This document shows, piece after piece, positions 18,984 through 27,291 of a stretch of DNA of 64,000 nucleotides. Origin of the DNA: Candidatus Liberimonas magnetica (lineage in GTDB: Bacteria; Elusimicrobiota; Endomicrobiia; Endomicrobiales; JAFGIL01); NCBI GenBank assembly GCA_020523885.1, contig JAJAPY010000003.1, forward strand, positions 186,001 to 250,000, written 5' to 3'. The notes beneath the pieces are model-generated. The model did no database searches and was not told the DNA's origin. It saw only the letters and a program-made list of their open reading frames with translations. The position numbers and the translations under genes are program-made. The first letter of the stretch is position 1; the number at the start of each line of letters is the position of its first letter.

Positions 18984-19005
18984 ATCAGTGATATTTTTCT
19001 ATAAT
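18977..19005 (+). promoter_or_regulatory. Promoter of the cupin/phosphohexomutase operon
   Basis: TTGTCA (18977-18982), a 17-base spacer and a perfect TATAAT (19000-19005). Transcription should begin near 19012, giving a leader of about 110 bases that contains the 19017-19077 hairpin. Confidence 0.72.
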
Positions 19006-19016
19006 AATGGCTCATG

Positions 19017-19077
19017 CTCTGGCGGAAATATGCCCACAGTGTTAGGAGTCCTGCTATTAGGGCATTTATTTCCAGAG
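19017..19077 (+). other. Long hairpin in the 5' leader of the cupin gene
   Basis: The arms CTCTGGCGGAAATATGCCC (19017-19035) and GGGCATTTATTTCCAGAG (19060-19077) pair over most of their length with small bulges. The loop contains GGAGTCC. It begins a few bases after the predicted transcription start. I could not match it to a known riboswitch class. Confidence 0.55.
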
Positions 19078-19120
19078 TTTCCTGCCGGGCTTAATTAAAA
19101 ACAATAAAAGGATGAATTAC

Positions 19121-19480
19121 ATGCAAAAAGTTAAGGTCGTAAAAAAACCGTGGGGAAGAGAATTGTGGTTTGCCTTGTCAAAAAAATATGCAGGCAAGAT
19201 CCTTATAATAAGAAAAGGCCACCGTTCAAGCCTCCAATACCATAAATTAAAAGAAGAAAGCATGCTGTTAGACTATGGCCTTTTAAAATTGGAAATCGGA
19301 AAAAAACCTGATCAGCTTAAAACAAGAATAATAAGGCCTGGTACAGCATTTCACCTGCCTCCAAAAACTATCCACAGGATGCAAGCACTGAAAGACTGCC
19401 GGTTGATAGAAGTCTCCACTCCTCAACTCACGGATGTAGTCCGCATTGACGACGATTACAATAGAATCAGTATTAAGTGA
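19121..19480 (+). CDS. Cupin protein, mannose-6-phosphate isomerase type II-like
   Basis: A single-domain cupin of about 119 residues resembling the isomerase domain of type II mannose-6-phosphate isomerase/GDP-mannose pyrophosphorylase. It opens with 'KKPWGRELWFA', then 'ILIIRKGHRSSLQYHKLKEESM' (metal-binding His/Glu of cupin motif 1) and 'PGTAFHLPPKTIHRMQA' (motif 2). An upstream ATG at 19112 is possible, but the AAAGG lies only two bases from it and nine bases from the ATG at 19121, which I prefer. It is followed after 40 bases by a phosphohexomutase, a pairing that suggests hexose-phosphate interconversion for polysaccharide precursors. Confidence 0.8.
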   Translation: MQKVKVVKKPWGRELWFALSKKYAGKILIIRKGHRSSLQYHKLKEESMLLDYGLLKLEIGKKPDQLKTRIIRPGTAFHLPPKTIHRMQALKDCRLIEVSTPQLTDVVRIDDDYNRISIK

Positions 19481-19520
19481 TAAGCTCTAAGAATTAAGCA
19501 AAATAAAATCAGGAAAAATA

Positions 19521-20933
19521 ATGAAAGCTATAAAATTCGGGACCGACGGCTGGCGTGGAATAATTGCCGACGATTTTACTTTTGATAACGTAAGACAAGT
19601 AGCTGGCGCTATAGGGCTATACCTTAAAGAAAATACAAAATCAGCTCCTAAGGTGATAGTCGGTTATGATACAAGGTTCGCTTCAAAAGATTTTGCCGCA
19701 GCAGCAGGTAATGAGCTTGTAAAAGCCGGCTGCATCGTTATCTTAAGCAGCGATTTCCTTTCAACCCCTGCGGTTTCCTTAAATATCGTAAAAAGCAAGG
19801 CGGACGGGGGGGTAGTCATATCCGCAAGCCATAACCCTTCAGAATTTAACGGGATAAAGTTTAAAACCCGCAACGGGTCCTCAGCCCCGTCTTCTGCAAC
19901 AAAAAGGATCGAAGAGCTTTTAAGCAGCAAACCGGACATAACTCCACAAACCGGCAGTATCGAAACCAGGGACCTTACAGCCGTATACCTTAAAGCTATT
20001 TCTTCTTTTGTTGACCTAAAACTTATAAAAAGAAAATATTTAAAAATAATATCTGACCCTATGTATGGGGCCGCTGTAGGCTATATCCCTTCGATATTCA
20101 ACAAATCTAAATGCAAGGCTATAGAAATACACGGTGTTTTAGACCCTAATTTCGGCGGCCTGCACCCGGAACCGATAGAAGGTTATCTTTCAGACCTGAA
20201 AATATCCGTAAAGCAGAACGGAGCCGACATCGGCCTTGCAACTGACGGAGATGCTGACAGGATAGGTGTTGTAGATGAAAGGGGCACTTATTATCCGCCT
20301 CACCTGGTTTTTCCGATCCTGCTTTATTACCTTTGCAGATATAAAAACCTAAAAGGCAAAGTCGTCCAAACGATATCTCTCGGATATTTGAGCGAGCGTA
20401 TAGCAAAGGATTTCGGCCTTGAATGGGAAGAAGTTTCCGTAGGGTTTAAATATATAGCAGATAAGATATTAACCGAAAATATTCTGATAGGCGGCGAAGA
20501 AAGCGGCGGCTACGGCTACGGCAATTTTTTGCCTGAGCGCGACGGAGTATTGAATTCGCTTGTACTTATAGAAATGCTTGCCGCAACAAAGAAGTCTTTG
20601 TCTGCGATACGCAAAGAGATAGAAAAAGATTACGGGACATCTTCATATTTAAGGACTGACTTTCAAAAACCCAAAAATGCGGCTTGGACAAAAGAAGAGT
20701 TCGTCCAAACCTTAAAATTAAAAACCCCGGACAAAATAGCAGGCCTTAAAATAAAACAGGTAAAAGATTATGACGGCATAGAGTTTGTCCTGGAAGACGA
20801 TTCCTGGCTGCTCCTAAGGCCTTCGGGCACAGAACCCGTCATTCGTGTCTACTGCGAGTCACCCTCTTTAAAACATACAAAAACCATAATCGCCAGCGGG
20901 GAAAAACTAGTAACAAACAGTTTCCTTAAATAA
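19521..20933 (+). CDS. Phosphoglucomutase/phosphomannomutase
   Basis: A 470-residue alpha-D-phosphohexomutase. All four domain signatures are present: the active serine loop 'SASHNPSEFNG' (Ser103), the metal loop 'TDGDADRIG' (D242-D246), the sugar-binding 'GGEESGGYGYGNF' and the phosphate-binding 'RPSGTEPVIRVYCE' near the C-terminus. It moves phosphate between C1 and C6 of glucose or mannose. It would connect glycogen phosphorolysis upstream with the isomerase-like cupin. The ATG follows AGGA. Glucose versus mannose preference cannot be read from the sequence. Confidence 0.92.
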   Translation: MKAIKFGTDGWRGIIADDFTFDNVRQVAGAIGLYLKENTKSAPKVIVGYDTRFASKDFAAAAGNELVKAGCIVILSSDFLSTPAVSLNIVKSKADGGVVISASHNPSEFNGIKFKTRNGSSAPSSATKRIEELLSSKPDITPQTGSIETRDLTAVYLKAISSFVDLKLIKRKYLKIISDPMYGAAVGYIPSIFNKSKCKAIEIHGVLDPNFGGLHPEPIEGYLSDLKISVKQNGADIGLATDGDADRIGVVDERGTYYPPHLVFPILLYYLCRYKNLKGKVVQTISLGYLSERIAKDFGLEWEEVSVGFKYIADKILTENILIGGEESGGYGYGNFLPERDGVLNSLVLIEMLAATKKSLSAIRKEIEKDYGTSSYLRTDFQKPKNAAWTKEEFVQTLKLKTPDKIAGLKIKQVKDYDGIEFVLEDDSWLLLRPSGTEPVIRVYCESPSLKHTKTIIASGEKLVTNSFLK

Positions 20934-20939
20934 AGACCT

Positions 20940-21140
20940 CTTTTTCAAAAGATTCAGCGGCCTTTGATTACTGTGATTAACTTCCGATTACAGTGATACT
21001 TCGACACTTAAAAAGTATTTTCTTTGCGACAAAAAAAGAACCGTAGAAATATTAAAATTCTGCGGTTCTTTTTATATTCAATTAATCACTGTAATCTAAA
21101 GAAGCTAATCACCGTAATTAAGGAACTGTTGGGTTTTTTA
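20940..21140. repeat. Composite intergenic repeat, 'GATTACAGTGAT' family
   Basis: The left half carries TTTGATTACTGTGATTAACTTC and CGATTACAGTGATACT; the right half carries AATCACTGTAATCTAAAG and AATCACCGTAATTAAGG, in inverted order. It ends with GTTGGGTTTTTT as at 15241-15252. A terminator hairpin is nested inside. The whole 214-bp gap between the phosphohexomutase and FecR genes consists of these elements. Confidence 0.55.
21031..21073. terminator. Bidirectional terminator
   Basis: AAAAAAAGAACCGTAGAA (21031-21048) pairs with TTCTGCGGTTCTTTTT (21058-21073), giving a stem with A- and T-runs on both sides. It separates the plus-strand phosphohexomutase from the minus-strand FecR gene. Confidence 0.8.
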
Positions 21141-21147
21141 ATGGTTC

Positions 21148-22092
21148 CTATTTCTTTTCCTGCGCATCTGCAGGTTTCTGCTCCGTCTTACTATCACCAC
21201 CCATATTCTCCTGTGAAGGGGGGACTGCCGCCGGTTCATTAGCTGGAGGCACTACGGTTCCAGATGTTTTATTTTCATTTTCTGCAGGTACTGCTTCTTC
21301 TTGCTGTTCCTCTTTAGCCGGAGTACCGTGTAATTTTTCTTCTCTTTTCTGTTCCCATTCTTTCAGGTGTTTCTCTCTCTGCGCTATCCTGTCCTGAATA
21401 TAATTATTATGTTCTTTCAGCTTCTTGCGCTGCTCTTCGGCAAATTCTTTCAGTTTCTGACAGCGTGCTTTTTGTTTCTGCATGTTTGACGATAAAAAAT
21501 CGCTTTTTTCAGGGCTTTTGCCTTTTGCGATATTTACTTCCTGGTCAGGTTTAAGGGCGATTTCCTGGTTTTCATTTTCAGAACTTGCCACACCCATCTC
21601 TCCGTCAAATAATCCGACCTGGGTCTTATTGCCTTTCACTGAAACAGCGAAATCCGTGCCTCTTATAGACATGACTGCGATAGGAGTTCGGACCTTGAAT
21701 TTTGCGCCCTGGTCTCCTTTTTTGTTGAATACCGAAAGAAGCACTCCAAAATCTACTTTTAGATGGTAAGTCTGTACCTTTACATCATTCTTTTTTTCGA
21801 TCTTAAGCTCCTGAAGGTTTAACTGGCTGTCTGCATCAAGCCTGAATGCAGATCCATCATCTAATATAAGCTGGCAAAAAGATAGTTTTCCGGTTTTTAT
21901 AGTATCTTTTTCTTCAACAGGTATCAGCTTTTGGGCAGGCACCCATAAGTTCTTTGAAGCTTTGAATATCTTAACATCTCCGCGCATATTATCAATGCAT
22001 CCTACAAAATACTGCTGTTGAGAAAATGCAACAGCTGTAAAAATACAAACGATCATACTGATAAACATTGACAAAAAACATTGTTTTTTCAT
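21148..22092 (-). CDS. FecR-domain secreted protein
   Basis: 314 residues from the preferred start. An upstream ATG at 22143 exists, but the one at 22092 has GAGGGG seven bases before it and opens a signal peptide (MKKQCFLSMFISMIVCIFTAVAFS). A FecR domain follows (about residues 30-190) with the hallmark 'VRTPIAVMSIRGTDFAV'. After it comes a charged coiled coil (about 205-260) and a Pro/Glu/Ala-rich disordered tail. Stand-alone FecR domains of this kind are exported and are not iron-signalling anti-sigma factors. It is last in a three-gene run with two lipoproteins. Confidence 0.85.
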   Translation of the reverse strand: MKKQCFLSMFISMIVCIFTAVAFSQQQYFVGCIDNMRGDVKIFKASKNLWVPAQKLIPVEEKDTIKTGKLSFCQLILDDGSAFRLDADSQLNLQELKIEKKNDVKVQTYHLKVDFGVLLSVFNKKGDQGAKFKVRTPIAVMSIRGTDFAVSVKGNKTQVGLFDGEMGVASSENENQEIALKPDQEVNIAKGKSPEKSDFLSSNMQKQKARCQKLKEFAEEQRKKLKEHNNYIQDRIAQREKHLKEWEQKREEKLHGTPAKEEQQEEAVPAENENKTSGTVVPPANEPAAVPPSQENMGGDSKTEQKPADAQEKK

Positions 22093-22112
22093 ATAAAAAC
22101 CCCTCAAGTTAT

Positions 22113-22260
22113 AGCCGCCCAAGGCGGCATAACTTAAATGCAAAATGATAATTGTAAAATGAAAAATAGTGGTATCCCGCTTTGCGGGATTAATTTAAAT
22201 AAATCCGCCAAAGCGGACACCTTAATTTTGCATTTTTCATTTTGCATTTTGCATTTCCTA
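22113..22260. repeat. Composite palindromic repeat before the FecR gene
   Basis: Outer arms are built of AAATGCAAAATG-type words (22135-22166) and their complements (22225-22257). Inside are two exact palindromes, ATCCCGC/GCGGGAT (22174-22190) and TCCGC/GCGGA (22204-22217), and GCCGCC/GGCGGC lies at 22113-22127. It fills the gap between the FlgT-like and FecR genes. No coding potential is visible. Confidence 0.6.
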
Positions 22261-22271
22261 TACATCTACAT

Positions 22272-23417
22272 CTATTTTTTCTCAGAAAGAATTTCAGCTT
22301 CTATTTCGTACTTACCGCTGTTCGCTATCTTAATGTTAAAATTTTCATTTATGGTAAGCATCTTAGAAACCTCGTCTAAAGCACCGCGTTTCAGGTCAAG
22401 AGAGATAACAGCTACGCCTTCGGAGTAGTTCTTGACCCAGCAGTCCTTCACGGTCGGGAAGGTCTTTATGCTGTTGATCATCTTTTTTACCTGAGCAATG
22501 TCTTTCACGTTCTTAATAACGATCGACGAGAATGCCCGTTCCTTCAAGTATTTCAAGACTTCATCAGGCATGCCTATAGAAACTTTTTGGGCCACTTCTT
22601 CTAAAGCTTTTTTTGCAGCCGCTGGCTTGTTGATGTCTATTCCGCTTGCGACTGTGTTCTTTGTTGTGATTATCTCTTTTGTAGCGGTCATAAGTATCTT
22701 CAAAGAGAGGTTTGCCCTGTAAGACACCAATCCGCCGAGGCCCTGGTCAGTGTTAAACGTCGAATCCGCATCTCCGATAACCACGATATCTGCTTTCAAC
22801 TTCTGCAGGTTATCTGTATTGTCATTTAAAATAGCAGAAGCGCTTGAGTAGTATTCCTGCGGTTTCTGGTCAGAGACCACAAAACCCGCATCTACGAATG
22901 ATTTCATGAGGCTTAGTTCTGCCAGATGCGAGTTTTGAGATTGTGAATCTATCTTCTCGTTAATCCAGAACGACATAAGCGGGTTGCCGTATTTCTTGGG
23001 ATTAACGTCCATTTCCGATAATTTTTTGCTCAAATCTTCGCTTTTAACCCAGGCTTTTATGCTTACTTTGTAAAAATCATTGTCTTTTTTCTCTTTTATT
23101 ATTTTGTAATCCTGAATATACCCTTCGGTCTGGCTGGTAATATTGTCTTCGAGCATCTGGGCTTTGGAAACGAGCGAAGCTGCTGATACATAAACTCCTA
23201 CAACTGACTCTACGGCCCTTTTTTGTGCTTCGTTTATGGCATTTTTACGTGCCAGCCCTAAGTCATCCCCCAAAGGGGCCAAACCTTCTGCCTCCACAAC
23301 TTCCACTTTATAGCCCTGCGGTGCAGTTTTAACCTGCCCTGAGGCACAACCTGATGTAATTAAAACAAACGCAATAAAAGCACACAATAACGGACTAACG
23401 TTGTTCAATCTAAGCAT
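22272..23417 (-). CDS. FlgT-like/LPP20-type lipoprotein
   Basis: 381 residues from ATG 23417, which has GGGGAT upstream; a further upstream ATG (23462) would lie inside the 15-bp hairpin and is unlikely. The N-terminus is a lipoprotein signal ending 'LITSGC'. The domain at about 45-130, 'LGLARKNAINEAQKRAVESVVGVYV', resembles the FlgT N-terminal/LPP20 fold. It is followed by a long region with repeated 'VVIGDADS' and 'VKDCWVKNYSEGVAVISLDL' segments that looks like a surface-protein assembly factor. It is probably anchored to the outer membrane. There are no flagellar genes nearby, so flagellar function is not implied. Confidence 0.75.
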   Translation of the reverse strand: MLRLNNVSPLLCAFIAFVLITSGCASGQVKTAPQGYKVEVVEAEGLAPLGDDLGLARKNAINEAQKRAVESVVGVYVSAASLVSKAQMLEDNITSQTEGYIQDYKIIKEKKDNDFYKVSIKAWVKSEDLSKKLSEMDVNPKKYGNPLMSFWINEKIDSQSQNSHLAELSLMKSFVDAGFVVSDQKPQEYYSSASAILNDNTDNLQKLKADIVVIGDADSTFNTDQGLGGLVSYRANLSLKILMTATKEIITTKNTVASGIDINKPAAAKKALEEVAQKVSIGMPDEVLKYLKERAFSSIVIKNVKDIAQVKKMINSIKTFPTVKDCWVKNYSEGVAVISLDLKRGALDEVSKMLTINENFNIKIANSGKYEIEAEILSEKK

Positions 23418-23444
23418 ATTCAGTATCCCCAAATAAAATAATTT

Positions 23445-23483
23445 GAGATTTAAGGTGAACAAAACACATTCACCTTAAATCTC
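23445..23483. terminator. Perfect 15-bp hairpin between two lipoprotein genes
   Basis: GAGATTTAAGGTGAA and TTCACCTTAAATCTC are exact reverse complements around a nine-base loop. On the minus strand it lies between the LPP20 and FlgT-like genes and is followed by an A/T-rich but weak T-tract, so it may be a partial terminator or an mRNA-stabilising hairpin. Confidence 0.6.
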
Positions 23484-23517
23484 TTTTGAACCCTAAAAGT
23501 TTGAGCTTGAAGTGATC

Positions 23518-23979
23518 TTATTTAAAATCTTTTACATTCAGGCCCATTGATTTTAGCCTGGTTTTGGGAAGCCTTATGGTAGTTACGCAGCCGTCATCTG
23601 CTGTCCATTCCGACTTTACCACTTCAGCGCCTTTTATTTCTGCATCTATCTTTGTAGCAAGGAGGGAATCTGTTTCCATGGCTTTTTCTACCGTAATACC
23701 GCCTTCAAGTTTTACTCCTTTAACCAGCGACAACAAGTTATATTGAGCACCAACTATAGCAGCGTTGCGGGAAGTGGCCATTTTCTGCGTCTTACTCGTC
23801 ATCGTCTGGTCAGCGGCACCTATGCCTGTTGCAAAAATAAAATTGTCCGTGATCCCCTGTTCGGTCCATTCTCTTGCGATCTCACCGTCTTTCGATACAC
23901 GGCTTTTTGAACCGTCTGTTGCACAACTACTTAATAAAAAACATACAGGAAGCAAAATACAAACTAAATACTTAAGCAT
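23518..23979 (-). CDS. LPP20-family lipoprotein
   Basis: A 153-residue lipoprotein. The signal peptide ends in the lipobox 'LLSSC' at residues 15-19. The mature part contains 'FATGIGAADQTMTSKTQKMATSRNAAIVGAQYNLLSLVKGV', the LPP20-type segment, and ends with 'GCVTTIRLPKTRLKSMGL'. A strong ribosome site (GGGAGGG) and a consensus promoter precede it, suggesting high expression. First gene of the LPP20, FlgT-like, FecR operon. Confidence 0.82.
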   Translation of the reverse strand: MLKYLVCILLPVCFLLSSCATDGSKSRVSKDGEIAREWTEQGITDNFIFATGIGAADQTMTSKTQKMATSRNAAIVGAQYNLLSLVKGVKLEGGITVEKAMETDSLLATKIDAEIKGAEVVKSEWTADDGCVTTIRLPKTRLKSMGLNVKDFK

Positions 23980-24017
23980 AATACCCTCCCTTTTTTAATA
24001 TATACACTTCTTTTTTG

Positions 24018-24046
24018 ATTATATAATAAAAGACCCATGATGTCAA
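24018..24046 (-). promoter_or_regulatory. Consensus sigma-70 promoter of the lipoprotein operon
   Basis: On the minus strand TTGACA (24046-24041), exactly 17 bases, then TATAAT (24023-24018): a perfect match to the consensus. Predicted start near 24011, with the ATG at 23979. Confidence 0.85.
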
Positions 24047-24061
24047 TCAAACTAAAATACA

Positions 24062-25615
24062 CTAAAGGAAAACAAACATTAATACCGATAAAACCAGGAA
24101 CAAAATCCCGGTTAAAAGCTTAACCAGCCTCACATCTTTTCTTCCCAAAGCCTGCATCCTTCCTGACCTTGAACTGATCAGCACTGTAACGAATATGAAA
24201 ACCAGGGGGAGAATAAAAACGAATGAATAGATTATAAGATAAAAAAAAGCTTTCGCTATCAACTCAGGGATACTGGCCATGTACATTATTGTTGGAAGAT
24301 AGATCTGTCCGGTGCAAAAAAACTCCATAAACGAAATTACAACGCCGAGAAAAAAACCAAAGGGTATCAAGTACCGTACATTGGCATATTTTTGTATGAA
24401 ATCATGCATTCTGACCTTTAACCACATAGGCAGCTGAAGAGTGACCTTTGCCTCTTTTCCAAGCTCAGCCCCTTTGAGCGAAAAATAGTCCTGGAAACTA
24501 AAATAGGCAAGTACCAAAGTAATGCAACCCATAACTATATATAGAGTCTTTGATACATATTTTAAGGCGCTAAGCGCGACAAATACTTTTGCAAGGCCAA
24601 GCCCGATTAAGAAGTAAACAACAAAGATACCAAAGATAAACATCATTCCTGTCCAGAAAACCTCAAAAAAAGGCTTTTTCTGTATCAGGCTCAAGTATGC
24701 CACAAGAAAAAGAATACCTGCAAATGCACACGGGTTTACCCCGTCTATTAGGGCAGCGGCTATTATGGGCAAAACTTTCATAGATCTTATTCTTTCAGCC
24801 GTTTCCTGCTTTACTATCTTTTCATCGGGCATGAACAAAACCTGTTTTGCCTGTCCGGGATTATTTTTTAATGTCAATAAGTACTTTTCAAATTCCGTTT
24901 CGATTTCTGCCTCTCCTCCGAATATCTCACCCGCGACAACGATCGCAGGCAGCTTGTTGCCTTTCTTCTTAAGCTTATTTTCTACAAACAAAAGCCTTTC
25001 ATAATTCGCTTTAACATTAAGCATATATTCTGTTATTTTAAATTCCAGGCCGTATTTTTTTGAAATCCCGGGAATGATAGTTTCTTTTAATTTTTTGCAG
25101 TATGAACATCCGGGAGTGGAATAGATCTCGATAGGTATTTTGTTTCCAGTATTTTGTATATGTTCTGTTTCTTGTTTTGAAGTTTGAAGTCTGTTGTCTG
25201 TCTCCTGTCCCCTGGTAACCGGTAACTGGTCACTGGTCACTATTTTTTCTACTACCTCGCCTTCTATAAGCCAGGTCACGGATTCGTTGGCAGGGTCATT
25301 GGTATCAATGAAAATATATTCGCTCTTTTTGCCAAGGGATTGTTCTCTTGAATCAAAAGAAATCTTAAAATCATATTTTTGGCCGGGTTTTATGGCAGAT
25401 TTTGAAGGTGTAATTGAAATGCAGGGACATGAACTTCTTGCCGATACTTCCAGGTCAGTTGTCCCGGAATTACGTACAGCGAGGGTTTCTGTGAGAATAG
25501 TCCCTTTATTTATCTTTCCGGGCTCCCAATAAGCCTTTGATAAGGAAATTTTAGGCTGGGCATAGGAACATACCGGGAGCAAAATAAGCAGATAAAATAT
25601 TTTAATATATCTCAT
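24062..25615 (-). CDS. DUF1573 - glutaredoxin - CcdA/DsbD-like fusion protein
   Basis: 517 residues in three parts. After a signal peptide, residues 20-125 form a DUF1573/immunoglobulin-like domain ('NSGTTDLEVSARSSCPCISI'). Residues 160-250 are a glutaredoxin-like domain with 'STPGCSYCKK'. From about 275 a CcdA/DsbD-type membrane domain has several helices, with the redox cysteines in 'GVNPCAFAG' and 'EFFCTGQ'. This design can pass electrons from the cytoplasm through the membrane to an outward thiol domain. The linker (about 128-162) is derived from an intergenic repeat (25187-25246). The next gene upstream on the same strand is another thiol-redox fusion. Confidence 0.85.
   Translation of the reverse strand: MRYIKIFYLLILLPVCSYAQPKISLSKAYWEPGKINKGTILTETLAVRNSGTTDLEVSARSSCPCISITPSKSAIKPGQKYDFKISFDSREQSLGKKSEYIFIDTNDPANESVTWLIEGEVVEKIVTSDQLPVTRGQETDNRLQTSKQETEHIQNTGNKIPIEIYSTPGCSYCKKLKETIIPGISKKYGLEFKITEYMLNVKANYERLLFVENKLKKKGNKLPAIVVAGEIFGGEAEIETEFEKYLLTLKNNPGQAKQVLFMPDEKIVKQETAERIRSMKVLPIIAAALIDGVNPCAFAGILFLVAYLSLIQKKPFFEVFWTGMMFIFGIFVVYFLIGLGLAKVFVALSALKYVSKTLYIVMGCITLVLAYFSFQDYFSLKGAELGKEAKVTLQLPMWLKVRMHDFIQKYANVRYLIPFGFFLGVVISFMEFFCTGQIYLPTIMYMASIPELIAKAFFYLIIYSFVFILPLVFIFVTVLISSRSGRMQALGRKDVRLVKLLTGILFLVLSVLMFVFL
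25187..25246. repeat. Copy of the 'GTAACCGGTAACTGGTCAC' repeat inside a gene
   Basis: This stretch consists of the same words as the intergenic inverted repeat at 1698-1778 (CTGGTAACC, GTAACTGGTCACTGG). Read on the minus strand it encodes 'SDQLPVTRG'; the intergenic copy would read 'SNQLPVTRG' in the same frame. It makes up the linker between the DUF1573 and glutaredoxin parts. Confidence 0.7.
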
Positions 25616-25777
25616 ATTTCAGCACAGATCCCACTTCTGAGGAGGGATAATATAAGTTTATGGAATTTCCTTTACTGGGACAGTAATTCAGGGGTTTTGG
25701 GAGTATCACTGTAATCTGAATTTATTATTCGCTGTAATCAAAGAGCTTTGCCTGCAGGAGTCATTTGGACAAAGATC

Positions 25778-27166
25778 TCATTTAACTAATTCTTTGGCTT
25801 TTTCTTTAAGTTCTTTTTTGTACTTTTCTAATAAAACGACTGCTTTCGGATCTCCTGCAATATCCTTATTTAAAAGTACAAAGTCGTTACTATAAGAAAG
25901 TATCTGCTTTTTATCGCCGAGCTTGAACTTTATTATTCCCACTCTGTGGCTGTTCTGCCCGCCCTGTACTATTAAAGTATTATTTACCTTAAGTGGTATC
26001 TTATTAAATGTCTGAGAATGGCCGCCTATTATCAAATCAATACCCTCTATATCCTGTGCTATTTTGTTATCCTGTTCATCCCCGCAGTGCGAAACCAGCA
26101 CTACGATATCCGCTTCCTTCTTTATGCCGGGGATAATATCTTTTAAATATTCCATCATATTAAGTATCTTGACGTCTTTGAGCTTATCTTTCGGGAATAG
26201 AAAGAATATTTCAGGATTTAGTACGCTTATTATTCCGATCTTTACATCGCCCACTTTTTTTATAATATACCTGTCTTTGTTAAATGGATAGCACATTTTA
26301 TCATCGCAGGTGGTCAAATTCGAAGAATAGAACGGAATTTCTTTTGCTTTATCCTTTAAGTAGTCAATGCCCTGCAGTATTTCCTGGTCGCCTACTGATA
26401 TCATATCGTAAGCTATCATCTTTATCATGTTACAACTGTATTCAGCTAATACCTTATCTGGCCTTGGAGGCAAATAATCGCCTGAATCAAGGAGTATAGC
26501 GTCAGGGTTATCACTTTTTATTTTATTTAAAGCAGCTACCTTCCTTACGATCCCGCCGAAGGGGTTCTGAGGGCAATCACAGGACTCAAGCAGGCCGTTA
26601 GAACTACCCGCATAAACGATCTCGATCGCCGTTTCTTTCGGCTTTACGTAAGTTTGTGCGCTTAATTCTGTAATATCTTTTGAAAGCAGCTCTTCTATAT
26701 CTTCATGATAGCCTTTATAATGCCGATGAACCCTTCCGTCTTTGCCTATAACGAACAACTGTGGTATTTCCGCAGCTCCGAACTTTATCACGCCGTATTT
26801 TTCTCCGGCCCGGTACCCTAACGGGTCTGACAATATCGGAATTTCCACTTTATTCTGTTTTAAATACTCCGGCATGACGTTTTCCGGCTTTTCATCGAGG
26901 CATACCATATATATCTTGGCGAGATTTGCATGCTTTTTAGAAAGAGTGTTCAATTTAGGTATCTCTTTTTTGCACGGCTCGCAGTGGGAATCAAAAAAAT
27001 TCAGGATTATTATGTTTTTATTGTCAACTAAACTGCTTAAGGCGACACTATTTTCAGTGCCGTATTCCTGCAGCTTGAAATCCGGGGCAGGCGTATTTAC
27101 TGTTTCGCAAAAAGCACTTACTAAAGAAAAACATAGCACAAAAAACATCGTTAAATAGCATTTCAT
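25778..27166 (-). CDS. TlpA-like thioredoxin fused to 5'-nucleotidase-like phosphoesterase
   Basis: 462 residues from ATG 27166 (GGGAT upstream). A start at 27202 would lie within the -10 box of the promoter and is rejected. A signal peptide leads into a TlpA/AhpC-type thioredoxin domain (about 22-180) with CEPC (C62, C65). The second half (about 185-460) is a UshA-like calcineurin-fold phosphoesterase: 'LLDSGDYL', 'ADIVVLVSHCGDEQDN', 'IDLIIGGHSQT'. The metal-binding start, 'YAGSSNGLLESCDCPQNPFGG', contains an extra Cys pair instead of the usual DxH. This suggests an extracytoplasmic thiol-linked enzyme; the substrate is unknown. It probably works with the adjacent CcdA fusion. Confidence 0.82.
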   Translation of the reverse strand: MKCYLTMFFVLCFSLVSAFCETVNTPAPDFKLQEYGTENSVALSSLVDNKNIIILNFFDSHCEPCKKEIPKLNTLSKKHANLAKIYMVCLDEKPENVMPEYLKQNKVEIPILSDPLGYRAGEKYGVIKFGAAEIPQLFVIGKDGRVHRHYKGYHEDIEELLSKDITELSAQTYVKPKETAIEIVYAGSSNGLLESCDCPQNPFGGIVRKVAALNKIKSDNPDAILLDSGDYLPPRPDKVLAEYSCNMIKMIAYDMISVGDQEILQGIDYLKDKAKEIPFYSSNLTTCDDKMCYPFNKDRYIIKKVGDVKIGIISVLNPEIFFLFPKDKLKDVKILNMMEYLKDIIPGIKKEADIVVLVSHCGDEQDNKIAQDIEGIDLIIGGHSQTFNKIPLKVNNTLIVQGGQNSHRVGIIKFKLGDKKQILSYSNDFVLLNKDIAGDPKAVVLLEKYKKELKEKAKELVK

Positions 27167-27200
27167 TTTTATATCCCTTTCTATCATAGATTTGTTGAAC

Positions 27201-27229
27201 ATTATAATAAATTAACCCGTACAATGCAA
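27201..27229 (-). promoter_or_regulatory. Sigma-70-type promoter of the thioredoxin-phosphoesterase gene
   Basis: On the minus strand TTGCAT (27229-27224), 17 bases, TATAAT (27206-27201). Predicted start near 27194, 28 bases before the ATG at 27166. Confidence 0.7.
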
Positions 27230-27291
27230 ACTAATAGATTAAAAAAATAATACCTGCTATCTTAAGGATGGCCTTCATTTGGGGAGAAAGG

